Source of the DNA: an uncultured Roseburia sp.
GTDB lineage: Bacteria; Bacillota; Clostridia; Lachnospirales; Lachnospiraceae
Reading direction: 5' to 3'
Length of the DNA: 64,000 bases
NCBI GenBank assembly: GCA_900550935.1
Contig: URUD01000001.1
Span: 80,062 to 144,061 of the forward strand
The notes under the pieces were generated by a model. It saw only the letters and a list, made by a program, of their open reading frames with translations, ran no database searches and was not told the origin of the DNA. Shown piece after piece: positions 17,274 to 26,000 of this stretch. How positions within the stretch are numbered: position 1 is the first letter of the stretch; each line of letters starts with the position of its first letter. The translations under genes and the position numbers were made by a program.

Positions 17274-17945
17274 ATGGTGACGGTATTGATTATTGAAGAT
17301 GATAGTAGTGTAAGATTGGTGACAAAACTGCATTTAAGAAACGAATATCAGGTAGTAGAAGCATCGAATGGAATGGAAGCAATGGAGCTGTTGGAACATC
17401 AGTCAGTAGATTTGATCATTGCAGATGTTATGATGCCAAAGATGAATGGATATGAATTTGTGGAGCAGTTTCGGGTGATGGATAAGATCACACCGGTTCT
17501 TTTTTTAACAGCAAAAAAAGAATGGCAGGACAAAAAAACAGGATTTTCCATTGGAATTGATGATTATATGACGAAGCCGGTTAACTATGAGGAATTACAG
17601 TGGCGGATAAGAGCATTGCTTCGGAGGACAAAGATAAGCAATGAGAAACAGATTATCATTGGAGATGTGGTGATCAGTGAGGATTTCAACATGGTAGTAA
17701 GAGGGGAAGAGAAGATAACATTGCCGAAAAAGGAATTTGAATTACTTTTTAAATTGCTTTCATACCCAAATAAAATTTTTACGGTATCTCAGATTTTAGA
17801 TGATATCTGGGGATATGATTCAAATTCAGATGAGACAACTATAAGAACACATATCAATCGTTTGAGAAAGAAATTTGCAGATTGGAAAGAATTTGAAATC
17901 GTTACGATTCGTGGATTGGGATACAGAGGAGAACTGAATGAGTAA
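17274..17945 (+). CDS. OmpR-family response regulator
   Basis: A 223-residue protein. The receiver domain has the acidic pocket in VLIIEDDSS, phosphoacceptor Asp51 in LIIADVMMPKMNG, the conserved Thr/Ser in FLTAKK and Lys in YMTKPVNYEEL. The C-terminal winged-helix domain has LPKKEFELLFKLLSYPNKIF and ends in the wing VTIRGLGYRGE. ATG 17274 has AGGAG at 17264-17268; an upstream in-frame start at 17217 would run through the terminator hairpin and is rejected. Its stop overlaps the kinase start by 8 bp. No promoter of its own was seen after the preceding terminator. Confidence 0.92.
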   Translation: MVTVLIIEDDSSVRLVTKLHLRNEYQVVEASNGMEAMELLEHQSVDLIIADVMMPKMNGYEFVEQFRVMDKITPVLFLTAKKEWQDKKTGFSIGIDDYMTKPVNYEELQWRIRALLRRTKISNEKQIIIGDVVISEDFNMVVRGEEKITLPKKEFELLFKLLSYPNKIFTVSQILDDIWGYDSNSDETTIRTHINRLRKKFADWKEFEIVTIRGLGYRGELNE

Positions 17946-18969
17946 TGGAGCAAAAAGAAAGAAAAAAATAGGAACCATTCGCTGGGCAATCGTATTAGCG
18001 TTTATTGTCACTTTTTTTTCCGTTGTGTCATATTTGCTTACAATGGCGGTCAGGTATTATTATTACGGTCATGCAATTGACAATGTGTTTATCTCGAGTG
18101 TGGCAATTTATCAGATTATGGGATCTTTATGTGGAGTAGTAATTGCGATAATTTCAATAATGTTGTACCACAGAATGGAAAAACTTTTAAATGGAATGGA
18201 GGATGTGGCAAACGGAAAATTAGATGTGGAGATTTCACTGAAAAATTCTGGTGAATATAAAGTCATATATGAGAATTTTAACCAGATGGTAAAAGAACTA
18301 AAAAATGCAGATGAGCAGCAGAAACAATTTATGAAAGATTTTTCACATGAATTTAAGACACCGATCCACTCAATAAAGGGAATGGCGGAATATCTGCTGA
18401 ATAATGAAATCCCAAGAGAAGAGGAAAAAGAATATCTGAATGTCATGGCAGGGGAAGCCGGGAGACTGGCGCAGTTATCACAAAATACGCTGCTGTTATC
18501 AAAACTGGATCATATGGAAGTGCTTCGGAAAAAAGAAGAGTTTCGGCTTGATTCTCAAATTCGTGACTGCGCGATACTTCTACTGCCATCTTTTGAAGAA
18601 AAAAATATTCAGCTTGAAGCCAGACTGCCAGAAATGAAATTCTATGGCAATGAGGAATTAATGAAGGAGGTCTGGGTAAATCTTTTGGATAATGCCAGAA
18701 AATATTCATCAGAAGAAACTTGCGTCTTTATAGAAGGAAAGGTTACGGCGGATGAACTTCGGATTATTGTGAAGGATGAGGGCCAGGGGATGGATGAACA
18801 GACAAAGCTGCATTTGTTCGAACGTTATTATCAGGGGGATGCGTCCCACGAAACCAGTGGATTTGGTATGGGACTGCCTATCGTCAAGCGCATTGTGGAA
18901 CTTAGCGGGGGAAATATACGGGTGGAAAGTATATTGGGAAAGGGAACCTCTGTTACTATTATTTTTTAA
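17938..18969 (+). CDS. Sensor histidine kinase
   Basis: A 343-residue membrane kinase. Two hydrophobic segments at about residues 14-36 and 53-76 leave a very short external loop, so it likely senses the membrane itself or a partner protein. A HAMP-like linker follows, then the phosphoacceptor His137 in FSHEFKTPIHSIKG. The N box reads NLLDNARKYS and the G boxes VKDEGQGMDEQ and GFGMGLPIVKRIVE. It overlaps the response regulator gene and surely forms a pair with it. A short-loop sensor of this type is often linked to envelope or drug stress, which is inference here. Confidence 0.9.
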   Translation: MSNGAKRKKKIGTIRWAIVLAFIVTFFSVVSYLLTMAVRYYYYGHAIDNVFISSVAIYQIMGSLCGVVIAIISIMLYHRMEKLLNGMEDVANGKLDVEISLKNSGEYKVIYENFNQMVKELKNADEQQKQFMKDFSHEFKTPIHSIKGMAEYLLNNEIPREEEKEYLNVMAGEAGRLAQLSQNTLLLSKLDHMEVLRKKEEFRLDSQIRDCAILLLPSFEEKNIQLEARLPEMKFYGNEELMKEVWVNLLDNARKYSSEETCVFIEGKVTADELRIIVKDEGQGMDEQTKLHLFERYYQGDASHETSGFGMGLPIVKRIVELSGGNIRVESILGKGTSVTIIF

Positions 18970-18983
18970 AATAATTTAAAAAA

Positions 18984-19000
18984 GTTTATGTTGCGTTTAT
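18984..19000 (+). promoter_or_regulatory. 11-bp-phased direct repeat, candidate response-regulator site
   Basis: GTTTAT occurs at 18984-18989 and again at 18995-19000, 11 bp apart, just after the kinase gene and before the epimerase gene. OmpR-family regulators bind direct repeats with this phasing. A related GTTAAG occurs at 19009-19014 but is out of phase. Confidence 0.3.
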
Positions 19001-19050
19001 CTTCCTTTGTTAAGGTATGCAGAGAACAGGAAAGAAGGAGGATCATCAGG

Positions 19051-20063
19051 ATGGAGGATGGCAGAGTCTATTTATTGACAGGTGTGGCTGGGTTTCTTGG
19101 AAATAATATTGCCAAGCAGTTAGTTGAAAAAGGGTGCCGAGTGCGGGGACTTGTACTGAAAGGGGATAAGGCTGTAAGGCACATTCCAAAAGGAGTAGAA
19201 ATCGTATATGGTGACTTGACAGATAAGACCTCTTTGGAAAAATTTTTTGATGTGGAAAAGGAACAGGTTGTCTGTATTCACTGCGCAAGTATTGTGTATT
19301 TAAAGGAAGAACCAAGTAAATTAGTGTATCGGGTTAATGTTGAGGGAACGCAAAATATTATTGATTTCTGCTTGAAAAAAACGTGGAAAAACTTGTATAT
19401 GTCAGTTCGACAGGAACGGTGGCAGAGCTTCCGCACGGGCAGCTTATGAGAGAGCCGGAAAAATTTGATTTGGATAAAATAGTTGGATATTACGGAAAAA
19501 CAAAAGCCATGGCAACACAGTTAGTATTTGATGCAGTAAAAGAAAAAGGATTAAAGGCATGCATAGTATACCCTACAGGTATATGTGGACCGAATGATTA
19601 TGCCGGTGGACCGGTATCGACTTTTATTGAACAGTATTGTAATGGGGGAAATAAGGTTGGATTTCCGGGTTCGTTCAATTCAGTAGATGTAAGGGATTTA
19701 GCAGCAGGAACAATAGCTGCGGTAGATAGGGGGAAAATTGGAGAAGGCTATATATTGGGCAATGATGTTGTCTGGATGAAAGATATGTTTGCTCATATCA
19801 GTCATGCAAGTGGTGTGAAAATGGCGAAAATAATTCTTCCAATGCCATTGACAAGGATCATTGTAAAAGTAAGTGAGACAATTGGAAAACTGACAAACAA
19901 GGATCCATTGATAACTGAATTAATGCTATACAACTTAGTGCGAAATAATGCATATGACAGCAGCAAAGCAAAGAGAGAACTGGGTTACCGGACAAGACCA
20001 TTTGCTGAGACAATTTATGATGAAGTAGAATGGTTAAAAGAAGAACACAGGGTGCCAGCATAA
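19051..20063 (+). pseudogene. NAD-dependent epimerase/dehydratase (extended SDR), one-base frameshift
   Basis: The intact product would be 337 residues. The Rossmann NAD loop is in LLTGVAGFLGNNIAKQL, the active-site Ser/Thr in VYVSSTGTV, and the catalytic Tyr and Lys in YYGKTKA. The first frame runs from ATG 19051 (AAGGAGG at 19035-19041) to a stop at 19449, and the rest is in another frame from about 19383. Adding one A to the seven-A run at 19375-19381 joins them as LKKNVEKLVYVSS, exactly what the family shows. So the gene is broken, slippage-read, or the base is missing by error. It probably acts on a nucleotide sugar or small carbonyl substrate. It follows the two-component genes and precedes the sufS fragment. 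Confidence 0.8.
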
Positions 20064-20085
20064 ATAGCAGTGAAAGGAAGGATGA

Positions 20086-20868
20086 AATAAAGATGAAGCG
20101 ATCAAAAATGCGATCAATGAAAAGACAAAATTTGCAGCGGTAGGATTGGTTTCGAATGTGCTCGGCAGACGAAATCCGGTCGAAAAGATCATAAAGCTGG
20201 TGCATGAAAAAGGCGGTGTGGTGCTGGTGGATGCTGCGCAGGCAGTTTTACATGAAACGGTGGATGTCACGGCACTGGATGCAGATTTTCTGGCATTTTC
20301 CGGACACAAGATGATGGCACCGATGGGCATCGGCGTGCTCTATGGAAAAGAAAAACTGTTGGAAGAAATGCCGCCATTTTTGACCGGCGGGGAGATGATC
20401 GAGACTGTGACAAGAGAGGGTGCAACTTACGCTGAGCTTCCGCATAAATTTGAGGCAGGAACGGTCAACGGAGCCGGAGCCGTCGGACTTGCCGCTGCGA
20501 TTGATTATAGGAAAGAGATCGGCATAAAAACGATCCAAAAGAGAGAGGCAGAACTCACCAAAATGTTGTTTGACGGTATGAGCCAGATTCCATATGTGCA
20601 CATTTTAGGAAGTACAAGACCAGAGGAACATGGCGGTATCTTAAGTTTTGTGATCGATGGGGTGCATCCGCACGACATTGCTTCTATTTTAGATGACAGC
20701 CAGATCGCCGTCCGCGCAGGACACCACTGTGCACAGCCCTTGTTAAAACATCTCGGTGTACTGGCATCTGCGCGCGCCAGTCTTGCATTTTATAATGACG
20801 AAAAAGATATCGAGCGTTTCTTAGATTGTCTCGCAGGCGTTCGAAGGAGGATGGGATATGGAGAGTAG
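20086..20868 (+). pseudogene. sufS: Cysteine desulfurase SufS, 5'-truncated
   Basis: This frame opens after a TGA at 20083-20085 and reads EAIKNAINEKTKFAAVGLVS, the middle of a SufS protein. About 260 residues remain of a usual 400 or so. The PLP lysine is kept (FSGHKMMAP), as is the persulfide Cys (RAGHHCAQP). The missing 140-160 N-terminal residues include part of the PLP-binding fold, so the piece should not be active alone. A TTG at 20146 could start translation but has no ribosome site. An intact sufU overlaps its 3' end. The missing 5' part and any sufBCD have been replaced by the epimerase gene. Confidence 0.85.
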
Positions 20869-21301
20869 AAGTTTTTACAATACGATTCTGACGGAGCACA
20901 ACCTGCATCCTTTGCACAAGCAGGTTTTAAAGGATGCAAACCTTGCGTTGGAGGGGGTCAATCCAAGTTGTGGGGATGACATTGTCCTCCAGCTTAAAGT
21001 GGAGGATGGAAAGATCACAGATGGAGCGTTTGCGGGAAGCGGATGCGCCGTCTCACAGGCTTCCGCAGATATGATGTTAGACCTTATCATTGGAAAGACA
21101 AAAGAGGAGGCATTAAAGCTCTCGGATCTTTTCCTGAAAATGATCCACGGCGAGGCGACACCCGAGGAGATCGAACAGTTAGAAGAAGCATCTTCTCTTC
21201 AGGACATTTCACATATGCCTGCCCGTGTAAAATGTGCGGTGCTCGGCTGGCATACCATGGAAGAGATGCTGGACGAGAAAAAAACGTCTGATGATAAATA
21301 A
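20858..21301 (+). CDS. sufU: SUF system scaffold/sulfur-transfer protein SufU
   Basis: A 147-residue protein that accepts persulfide sulfur from SufS for iron-sulfur cluster assembly. The three zinc-binding Cys of SufU are visible: NPSCGDDI, GSGCAVSQAS and ARVKCAVLGW. The spacer between the second and third motifs is longer than in IscU, which is the SufU hallmark. AGGAGG at 20843-20848 serves the ATG at 20858, which overlaps the sufS end by 11 bases, an operon-like arrangement. Its usual partner SufS is truncated here. Confidence 0.93.
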   Translation: MESRSFYNTILTEHNLHPLHKQVLKDANLALEGVNPSCGDDIVLQLKVEDGKITDGAFAGSGCAVSQASADMMLDLIIGKTKEEALKLSDLFLKMIHGEATPEEIEQLEEASSLQDISHMPARVKCAVLGWHTMEEMLDEKKTSDDK

Positions 21302-21338
21302 TCTCACTTACAGGTGCGCCATTTCTGTCAGGCAGAGG

Positions 21339-21344
21339 TATAAT
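21339..21344 (+). promoter_or_regulatory. Possible -10 box before the 77-residue protein gene
   Basis: A perfect TATAAT lies at 21339-21344, about 73 bases before the start at 21417. No good -35 is seen 17 bp upstream. A 6-bp hairpin (CGGACG at 21383-21388, CGTCCG at 21396-21401) lies just before the ribosome site. Confidence 0.3.
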
Positions 21345-21416
21345 ATAGATGATTAGAAAAGACTAACCAATGTTATATTAGACGGACGATGCGAACGTCC
21401 GGAAATGGAGGTCATG

Positions 21417-21650
21417 ATGGGAAGATATTATCATTTGTCAAAAAAGCTGACAGAGGCACAGGCAGAAGAAGTGGAACGTGAGATGAGAGAGATCGAGGAT
21501 GTGGAGAGCGTTGAGATCAATCAGGAGCACACCTATATGAAAGTGATCACGAAAGATGACGAGTTTTCCGGGGTGATGGGAAGAGCAGTCAATATTTGCA
21601 GCAGGGTTGCGGATGGCACGGAGCTGTCATTTTCCGGATTTGCAGTGTAA
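21417..21650 (+). CDS. Small HMA-like/ferredoxin-fold protein
   Basis: A 77-residue protein, MGRYYHLSKKLTEAQAEE onward. The pattern of helix, ESVEINQEH strand, MKVITK strand resembles the beta-alpha-beta fold of heavy-metal-associated domains, but the CxxC metal pair is missing, so metal binding is not supported. Similar small domains occur at the N-terminus of Lachnospiraceae metal ATPases. ATG 21417 is chosen because GGAGG at 21407-21411 lies 5 bases upstream; 21405 and 21414 are poorly spaced. It follows sufU after 115 bp with its own possible -10. Function unknown. Confidence 0.6.
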   Translation: MGRYYHLSKKLTEAQAEEVEREMREIEDVESVEINQEHTYMKVITKDDEFSGVMGRAVNICSRVADGTELSFSGFAV

Positions 21651-21666
21651 AAAAGATTTTTTGCAT

Positions 21667-21695
21667 TTGACTTTTTTTTAAATCAGAAATATAAT
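21667..21695 (+). promoter_or_regulatory. Sigma-A promoter upstream of the first MATE gene
   Basis: TTGACT at 21667-21672 and TATAAT at 21690-21695 are 17 bp apart. The predicted start near 21702 falls just before the terminator hairpin at 21706-21750. Confidence 0.6.
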
Positions 21696-21705
21696 AATTT
21701 TCGAA

Positions 21706-21750
21706 CGAGTAGCAAACTAGCGTAAATCCAGTTTTGCTGCTCGTTTTTTT
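21706..21750 (+). terminator. Intrinsic terminator/attenuator before the first MATE gene
   Basis: CGAGTAGCAAACT (21706-21718) pairs with AGTTTTGCTGCTCG (21730-21743), with one G-U and one bulged base. Seven Ts follow. It could end the upstream gene or attenuate the promoter at 21667-21695. Confidence 0.7.
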
Positions 21751-21782
21751 GTTTTTAAAATTATCATATGAGGAGAATTAAA

Positions 21783-23150
21783 ATGGAAAAAAGCAACAAA
21801 ATGAAGGAGATGCCGGTAAGTAAGCTCATGGTTCAGATGGGAATACCGATGATCTTATCTATGGCATTGCAGGCGGTTTATAACATTGTAGACAGTGCCT
21901 TTGTTGGAAACATGAGATCAGGAAGTGAGGCGGCACTTAATGCACTTACACTGGTGTTTCCAGTTCAGATGCTCATGGTAGCAGTTGGAATCGGAACAGG
22001 TGTGGGAACAAATGCACTTCTGGCAAGAACACTTGGACAGGGAGATCGTAAAAAGGCTGCAAAGGTGGCAGGAAACAGCGTATTTCTTGGGGTGATTATT
22101 TATGCGGTGTGCCTGTTGTTTGGAATTTTCGGAGTAAGAGCATATATTTCATCACAGACCATTGACCCTGAAGTTATATCAATGGGAACAGACTACTTAA
22201 GAATATGCTGTGTGATTTCATTTGGAATTATTTCCTTTTCATTATTTGAAAAACTCTTACAGGCAACAGGACGTTCCCTGTATTCTACGATCGGTCAGGT
22301 AGTAGGCGCAGTGGTGAATATTGTTCTTGATCCTATTATGATTTATGGTATTGGACCTGTTCCTGAAATGGGAGTAAAAGGTGCTGCGTATGCAACGGTA
22401 ATCGGACAGGTGGTATCTGCAGCATTGTTATTTATTTTTCATCTGAAATTAAATAAGGAATTTGAGCATGGTGTGAAATACATGAAACCGGATGCAAGAA
22501 CGATAAAAGAAATCTATGCGATCGGACTTCCGGCGATCATTGCACAGGCGCTTATGTCTATCATGGTATATGTGATGAATCTGATTTTGAAGTTCAGTCC
22601 ATCGGCACAGACTGCATATGGATTGTTTTATAAAGTACAGCAGTTTGTATTGTTCCTTGCCTTTGGCCTTAGGGATGCGATCACACCGATCATAGCTTTT
22701 GCATATGGAATGGGAAGCAAAAAGAGGATCAAAGACGGGATCAGATATGGCCTCATTGATACAGCAGTGTTGATGCTCTTTGGGATTCTGATTACAGAAA
22801 TTTTTCCGGGTGCATTTGCGACTTTATTTAATGCAGGACAGTCCAGAGAATATTTTATCAGTGCCATGAGGATCATCTCAATCAGTTTTATTTTTGCAGG
22901 AATCAATGTGGCATATCAGGGTATCTATCAGGCATTGGAAGGCGGTATCGAGTCACTGGTGATCTCACTGCTCAGACAGCTTGTACTCATATTGCCGTTA
23001 GCAGGAATTTTTTCCATCTTTGTCAGAAATGGTCAGATGGGAGTTTCGCTGATCTGGTGGGCATTTCCGATCACAGAGTTTATCGCGTGCCTGGTGGGAT
23101 ATGTATTTTTAAAGAAAATAAAAAAGAACAAAGTGGAAAGTTTAAGTTGA
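21783..23150 (+). CDS. MATE family efflux transporter
   Basis: A 455-residue membrane protein with about twelve helices in two homologous halves. MATE features include QMGIPMILSMALQAVYNIVDSAFVG at the start and LLQATGRSLYSTIGQVVGAVVNIVLDPIMIYG after helix 4. These antiporters expel cationic drugs or metabolites using Na+ or H+. ATG 21783 is used rather than 21768 because GAGGAG sits between them at the right distance. A second MATE gene follows after about 100 bp; the two are distinct members rather than a recent duplication. Confidence 0.93.
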   Translation: MEKSNKMKEMPVSKLMVQMGIPMILSMALQAVYNIVDSAFVGNMRSGSEAALNALTLVFPVQMLMVAVGIGTGVGTNALLARTLGQGDRKKAAKVAGNSVFLGVIIYAVCLLFGIFGVRAYISSQTIDPEVISMGTDYLRICCVISFGIISFSLFEKLLQATGRSLYSTIGQVVGAVVNIVLDPIMIYGIGPVPEMGVKGAAYATVIGQVVSAALLFIFHLKLNKEFEHGVKYMKPDARTIKEIYAIGLPAIIAQALMSIMVYVMNLILKFSPSAQTAYGLFYKVQQFVLFLAFGLRDAITPIIAFAYGMGSKKRIKDGIRYGLIDTAVLMLFGILITEIFPGAFATLFNAGQSREYFISAMRIISISFIFAGINVAYQGIYQALEGGIESLVISLLRQLVLILPLAGIFSIFVRNGQMGVSLIWWAFPITEFIACLVGYVFLKKIKKNKVESLS

Positions 23151-23257
23151 GGAGAAAGTAGAAAAAGTGCAATTTTTGCAGGATATAATACAAGAAAAAG
23201 TGACAGCTATGGCGTATTATTGATATATGTTATATTGGATATATGAGGAGAATACAC

Positions 23258-24580
23258 ATGGCAGCTGAGAGAAAAACATTAACACAATTATTTGTTCCGA
23301 TATGCTTTGAGACACTATTTTATATGTTATCCGGAATGGTCGATACATTGATGTTATCGTCAGTCAGTGATCAGGCAGTTGGAGCAGTAGGTACAGCAAA
23401 TACATACATAGGTGTCTTTATCATTATGTTCGGGGTGATATCTTCGGGAATGGTGGCAGTCATGACACAAAATATCGGGGCTGGAAGAACTGGGATCGCA
23501 TATCAGGCAAGACAGCTTGGGCTGGCATTTAATGCCGTGATTGGAATACTTATGTCTGTTTTCCTGGCTGCATTTTCAGGGAAGATACTCCGGATAGTAA
23601 GCATTGCACCGGCATTACAGGAGCCGGCAGAGATATACCTTAAGATTGTAGGCGGTGCCTGCTTTTTAAATGCACTTATCCCTATTTTTTCCAGTTATCT
23701 GAGAGTATTTGGATACACGAAACATTCACTGATCGGAACGATCGTTGGAAACGTACTTAATATAGTGCTTAACTCGGTATTCCTGTTTGTGCTTAACTGG
23801 GGGGTAATGGGAGTAGCTGTTGCCACAGTGATCTCACGAGTGGTAAACTTGATTATTGTAGCAGCTATGGGAGCTGTGCTTATCAAGGCAAAGCAAAGTC
23901 CGGAGCGTATGTCCGCAGGAAAGATACTTGGACAGATCATAAAAATAGGCTTCCCATCAGCCTGTGAGACGGCACTTTATAATGTGGCAATGACACTCAT
24001 AGTTCGCTTTATGAACCAGATGGATGCAAATGGAATGAATGTGGCAGCCCGCTCTTATACGATGCAGATAGCGAATTTTTCATATTGTGTTGGAGCTGCG
24101 TTTGCCCAGGCAAATGCCATTATGACGGGATGGAGAATTGGCGCAAAGGAATATGATGAGTGCGATAAGGGTACACGCAAGGCTGTCATATATGGACTTA
24201 TAACAGCAACCTGTTTTTCTGTGACCTTTGCTGTGCTCGGACAATTTATCATCCACATATTTACGGATGATGTGCAGATGATAAAACTGGTAGAAAAGCT
24301 TCTGATCGTGGATATCTTTCTTGAATTTGGACGTGTGACCAATCTGGTGTATGGACAGGCACTAAAGACCAGTGGGGATGCACTTTTCCCTGTTGTAATG
24401 GGGGCGATATTTATGTACCTGTTTGCAGTGGGCGGCACGTATTTTCTTGGAATCCATTTAGGGCTTTTGGCAGTGGGAGCATATATTGCGATGGCAGGTG
24501 ATGAGTGTGCAAGAGCTGTAGGAATGGTACTTAGATGGAAGAGCGGGAAATGGAAAAATAAGAGTCTTTTGGAGTCATAG
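23258..24580 (+). CDS. MATE family efflux transporter
   Basis: A 440-residue membrane protein. The N-terminal half has LFVPICFETLFYMLSGMVDTLMLS and YLRVFGYTKHSLIGTIVGNVLNIVLNSVFLF, a clear MATE pattern, and a matching C-terminal half follows. ATG 23258 is chosen because GAGGAG lies 5-7 bases before it and after the ATG at 23243. An AraC regulator starts 9 bp after the stop, so the two are probably cotranscribed, and the regulator may respond to the exported or a related compound. Confidence 0.92.
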   Translation: MAAERKTLTQLFVPICFETLFYMLSGMVDTLMLSSVSDQAVGAVGTANTYIGVFIIMFGVISSGMVAVMTQNIGAGRTGIAYQARQLGLAFNAVIGILMSVFLAAFSGKILRIVSIAPALQEPAEIYLKIVGGACFLNALIPIFSSYLRVFGYTKHSLIGTIVGNVLNIVLNSVFLFVLNWGVMGVAVATVISRVVNLIIVAAMGAVLIKAKQSPERMSAGKILGQIIKIGFPSACETALYNVAMTLIVRFMNQMDANGMNVAARSYTMQIANFSYCVGAAFAQANAIMTGWRIGAKEYDECDKGTRKAVIYGLITATCFSVTFAVLGQFIIHIFTDDVQMIKLVEKLLIVDIFLEFGRVTNLVYGQALKTSGDALFPVVMGAIFMYLFAVGGTYFLGIHLGLLAVGAYIAMAGDECARAVGMVLRWKSGKWKNKSLLES

Positions 24581-24589
24581 GAGCATAGA

Positions 24590-25441
24590 ATGTACTTTGA
24601 ATTAAAGGAAAACAGACCACATGGTACGAAAGAGGATCCATTTAGCATTTATCATATAAAAGATGTGGGTCGTGCCTTTCAGATACCGGTACACTGGCAT
24701 AATGAACTTGAAATTATATATGTAAAAACAGGTTTCCTGAATGTAAATATATCAGGAGAGAGTTATGTTGGAAATTCAGGAGAAGCCTTTGTTGTGTCAC
24801 CGGGAAATCTGCATTTTATGGGTTCACAAACAGGAGATGTGGATTACTATACCTTTCTTTTCCCACTCAGATATATAGCATTCCAGATTGATGATTTATA
24901 TGATGATACGATAGTGGAACCTTTGAATAATGGTAAATATATGATAATGCCACAGATTGGGGATGTAATAAAGGATATATGTGAGAGCCTGATCGACATT
25001 TATTCCATGAAAAATAATAACAATAAACAAAAGTTAGATGCACAGATCGAGACAAAAATGAAACTGTTACAATTTATACAAAGAATGTGGCAGAAGGACT
25101 TTATCATTAATAATGATACGAATGGCAGAACTATGATGGAAAAAGAGATGATCTCATATATACAACAAAATTTCACGACGAAGATATCACTCAATAAGTT
25201 TGGTGCGCAGTTCCATCTATCAGAAAAATATATATCCAGATATTTTAAGGAGCATTTTCATATTACCCTGTCACAGTATGTAAATCATCTGCGATTAGAA
25301 TATGCCAGGCAGCTGCTGCAGGATACGACACTTCCTGTTACAGAAATAGCAATGCAGAGCGGATACCAGAATGTGAGCTATTTTATCAGAAGCTTTAAAA
25401 AGACGTATGGTGTGCCTCCGCTCAGATACAGAAAAGAATAA
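24590..25441 (+). CDS. AraC family regulator
   Basis: A 283-residue protein. The N-terminal cupin domain (VHWHNELEIIYVKTGFLNVNISG, then VVSPGNLHFMGSQ) would bind a small ligand. The C-terminal DNA-binding domain has LNKFGAQFHLSEKYISRYFKEHF and ends EIAMQSGYQNVSYFIRSFKKTYG with PPLRYRKE. It is coupled to the second MATE gene (9-bp gap). A partner of that transporter is likely, but sugar-type AraC regulators of this build also control hydrolase genes, so the target is open. Confidence 0.88.
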   Translation: MYFELKENRPHGTKEDPFSIYHIKDVGRAFQIPVHWHNELEIIYVKTGFLNVNISGESYVGNSGEAFVVSPGNLHFMGSQTGDVDYYTFLFPLRYIAFQIDDLYDDTIVEPLNNGKYMIMPQIGDVIKDICESLIDIYSMKNNNNKQKLDAQIETKMKLLQFIQRMWQKDFIINNDTNGRTMMEKEMISYIQQNFTTKISLNKFGAQFHLSEKYISRYFKEHFHITLSQYVNHLRLEYARQLLQDTTLPVTEIAMQSGYQNVSYFIRSFKKTYGVPPLRYRKE

Positions 25442-25550
25442 GTAGAGATATTTTTCTGTGGCGGCACGCTCGCAGATGAACTGGCAGATCTGGTGCAATT
25501 TTCAGCCTTTTTAAATAAAATTTCGGGAGATGAATGCGAAAGGCAGGGAG

Positions 25551-26000
25551 CTACCGCCGCAGATCGCGGCGTTTCCCTAATGCGTTAAACCATGCCTGGG
25601 GCAGGGCAAAACCGAAGACGGTCCCAAGAACGATGGCACCTGCAACCTTGATGGTCTGCATGCCGTAATTGGAAAACTGCTCCATATCGTTCATAATAAA
25701 ATAATAGGACGTGTAATAGATTCCCGCTCCGGGAACGATCGGAAAGATGCCGGTGATCAGATAAAGGGTCACCGGATTTTTTCGTACCGAGGCGATCACC
25801 CTTGAGATCAGGGTAAGGGCGAATGTTGCGATCAGATTTGCGATGGGAATACTCGCATTATGATCTAAAAAGATCAGATAAACGATCCAACCGACCGCAC
25901 CGGTCAGTCCACAGAAAAATAATTCTTTTTTGGGTGCCGAAAATAGAACGGCAAAGGATAAAGTTGCCATCAAACTGACAACAAACTGAACCACTATCAT
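25551..26000 (-). CDS. ThrE-type threonine/serine exporter, small subunit (YjjB-like)
   Basis: A 149-residue membrane protein with four or five hydrophobic segments. The segment YLITGIFPIVPGAGIYYTSYY matches the DUF3815/ThrE_2 family motif PxxPGxGxY. In split systems this half pairs with a YjjP-like protein to export amino acids or dicarboxylates. The start at 26000 overlaps the upstream stop as ATGA, and GGAGGA lies at normal spacing, so the two are translationally coupled. A longer in-frame upstream extension inside the yjjP-like gene is rejected. Confidence 0.88.
   Translation of the reverse strand: MIVVQFVVSLMATLSFAVLFSAPKKELFFCGLTGAVGWIVYLIFLDHNASIPIANLIATFALTLISRVIASVRKNPVTLYLITGIFPIVPGAGIYYTSYYFIMNDMEQFSNYGMQTIKVAGAIVLGTVFGFALPQAWFNALGKRRDLRR

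Noticed and set aside
21304..21405. Riboswitch before the 77-residue protein
   Set aside because: Only a 6-bp hairpin is visible; no known aptamer pattern and no terminator.
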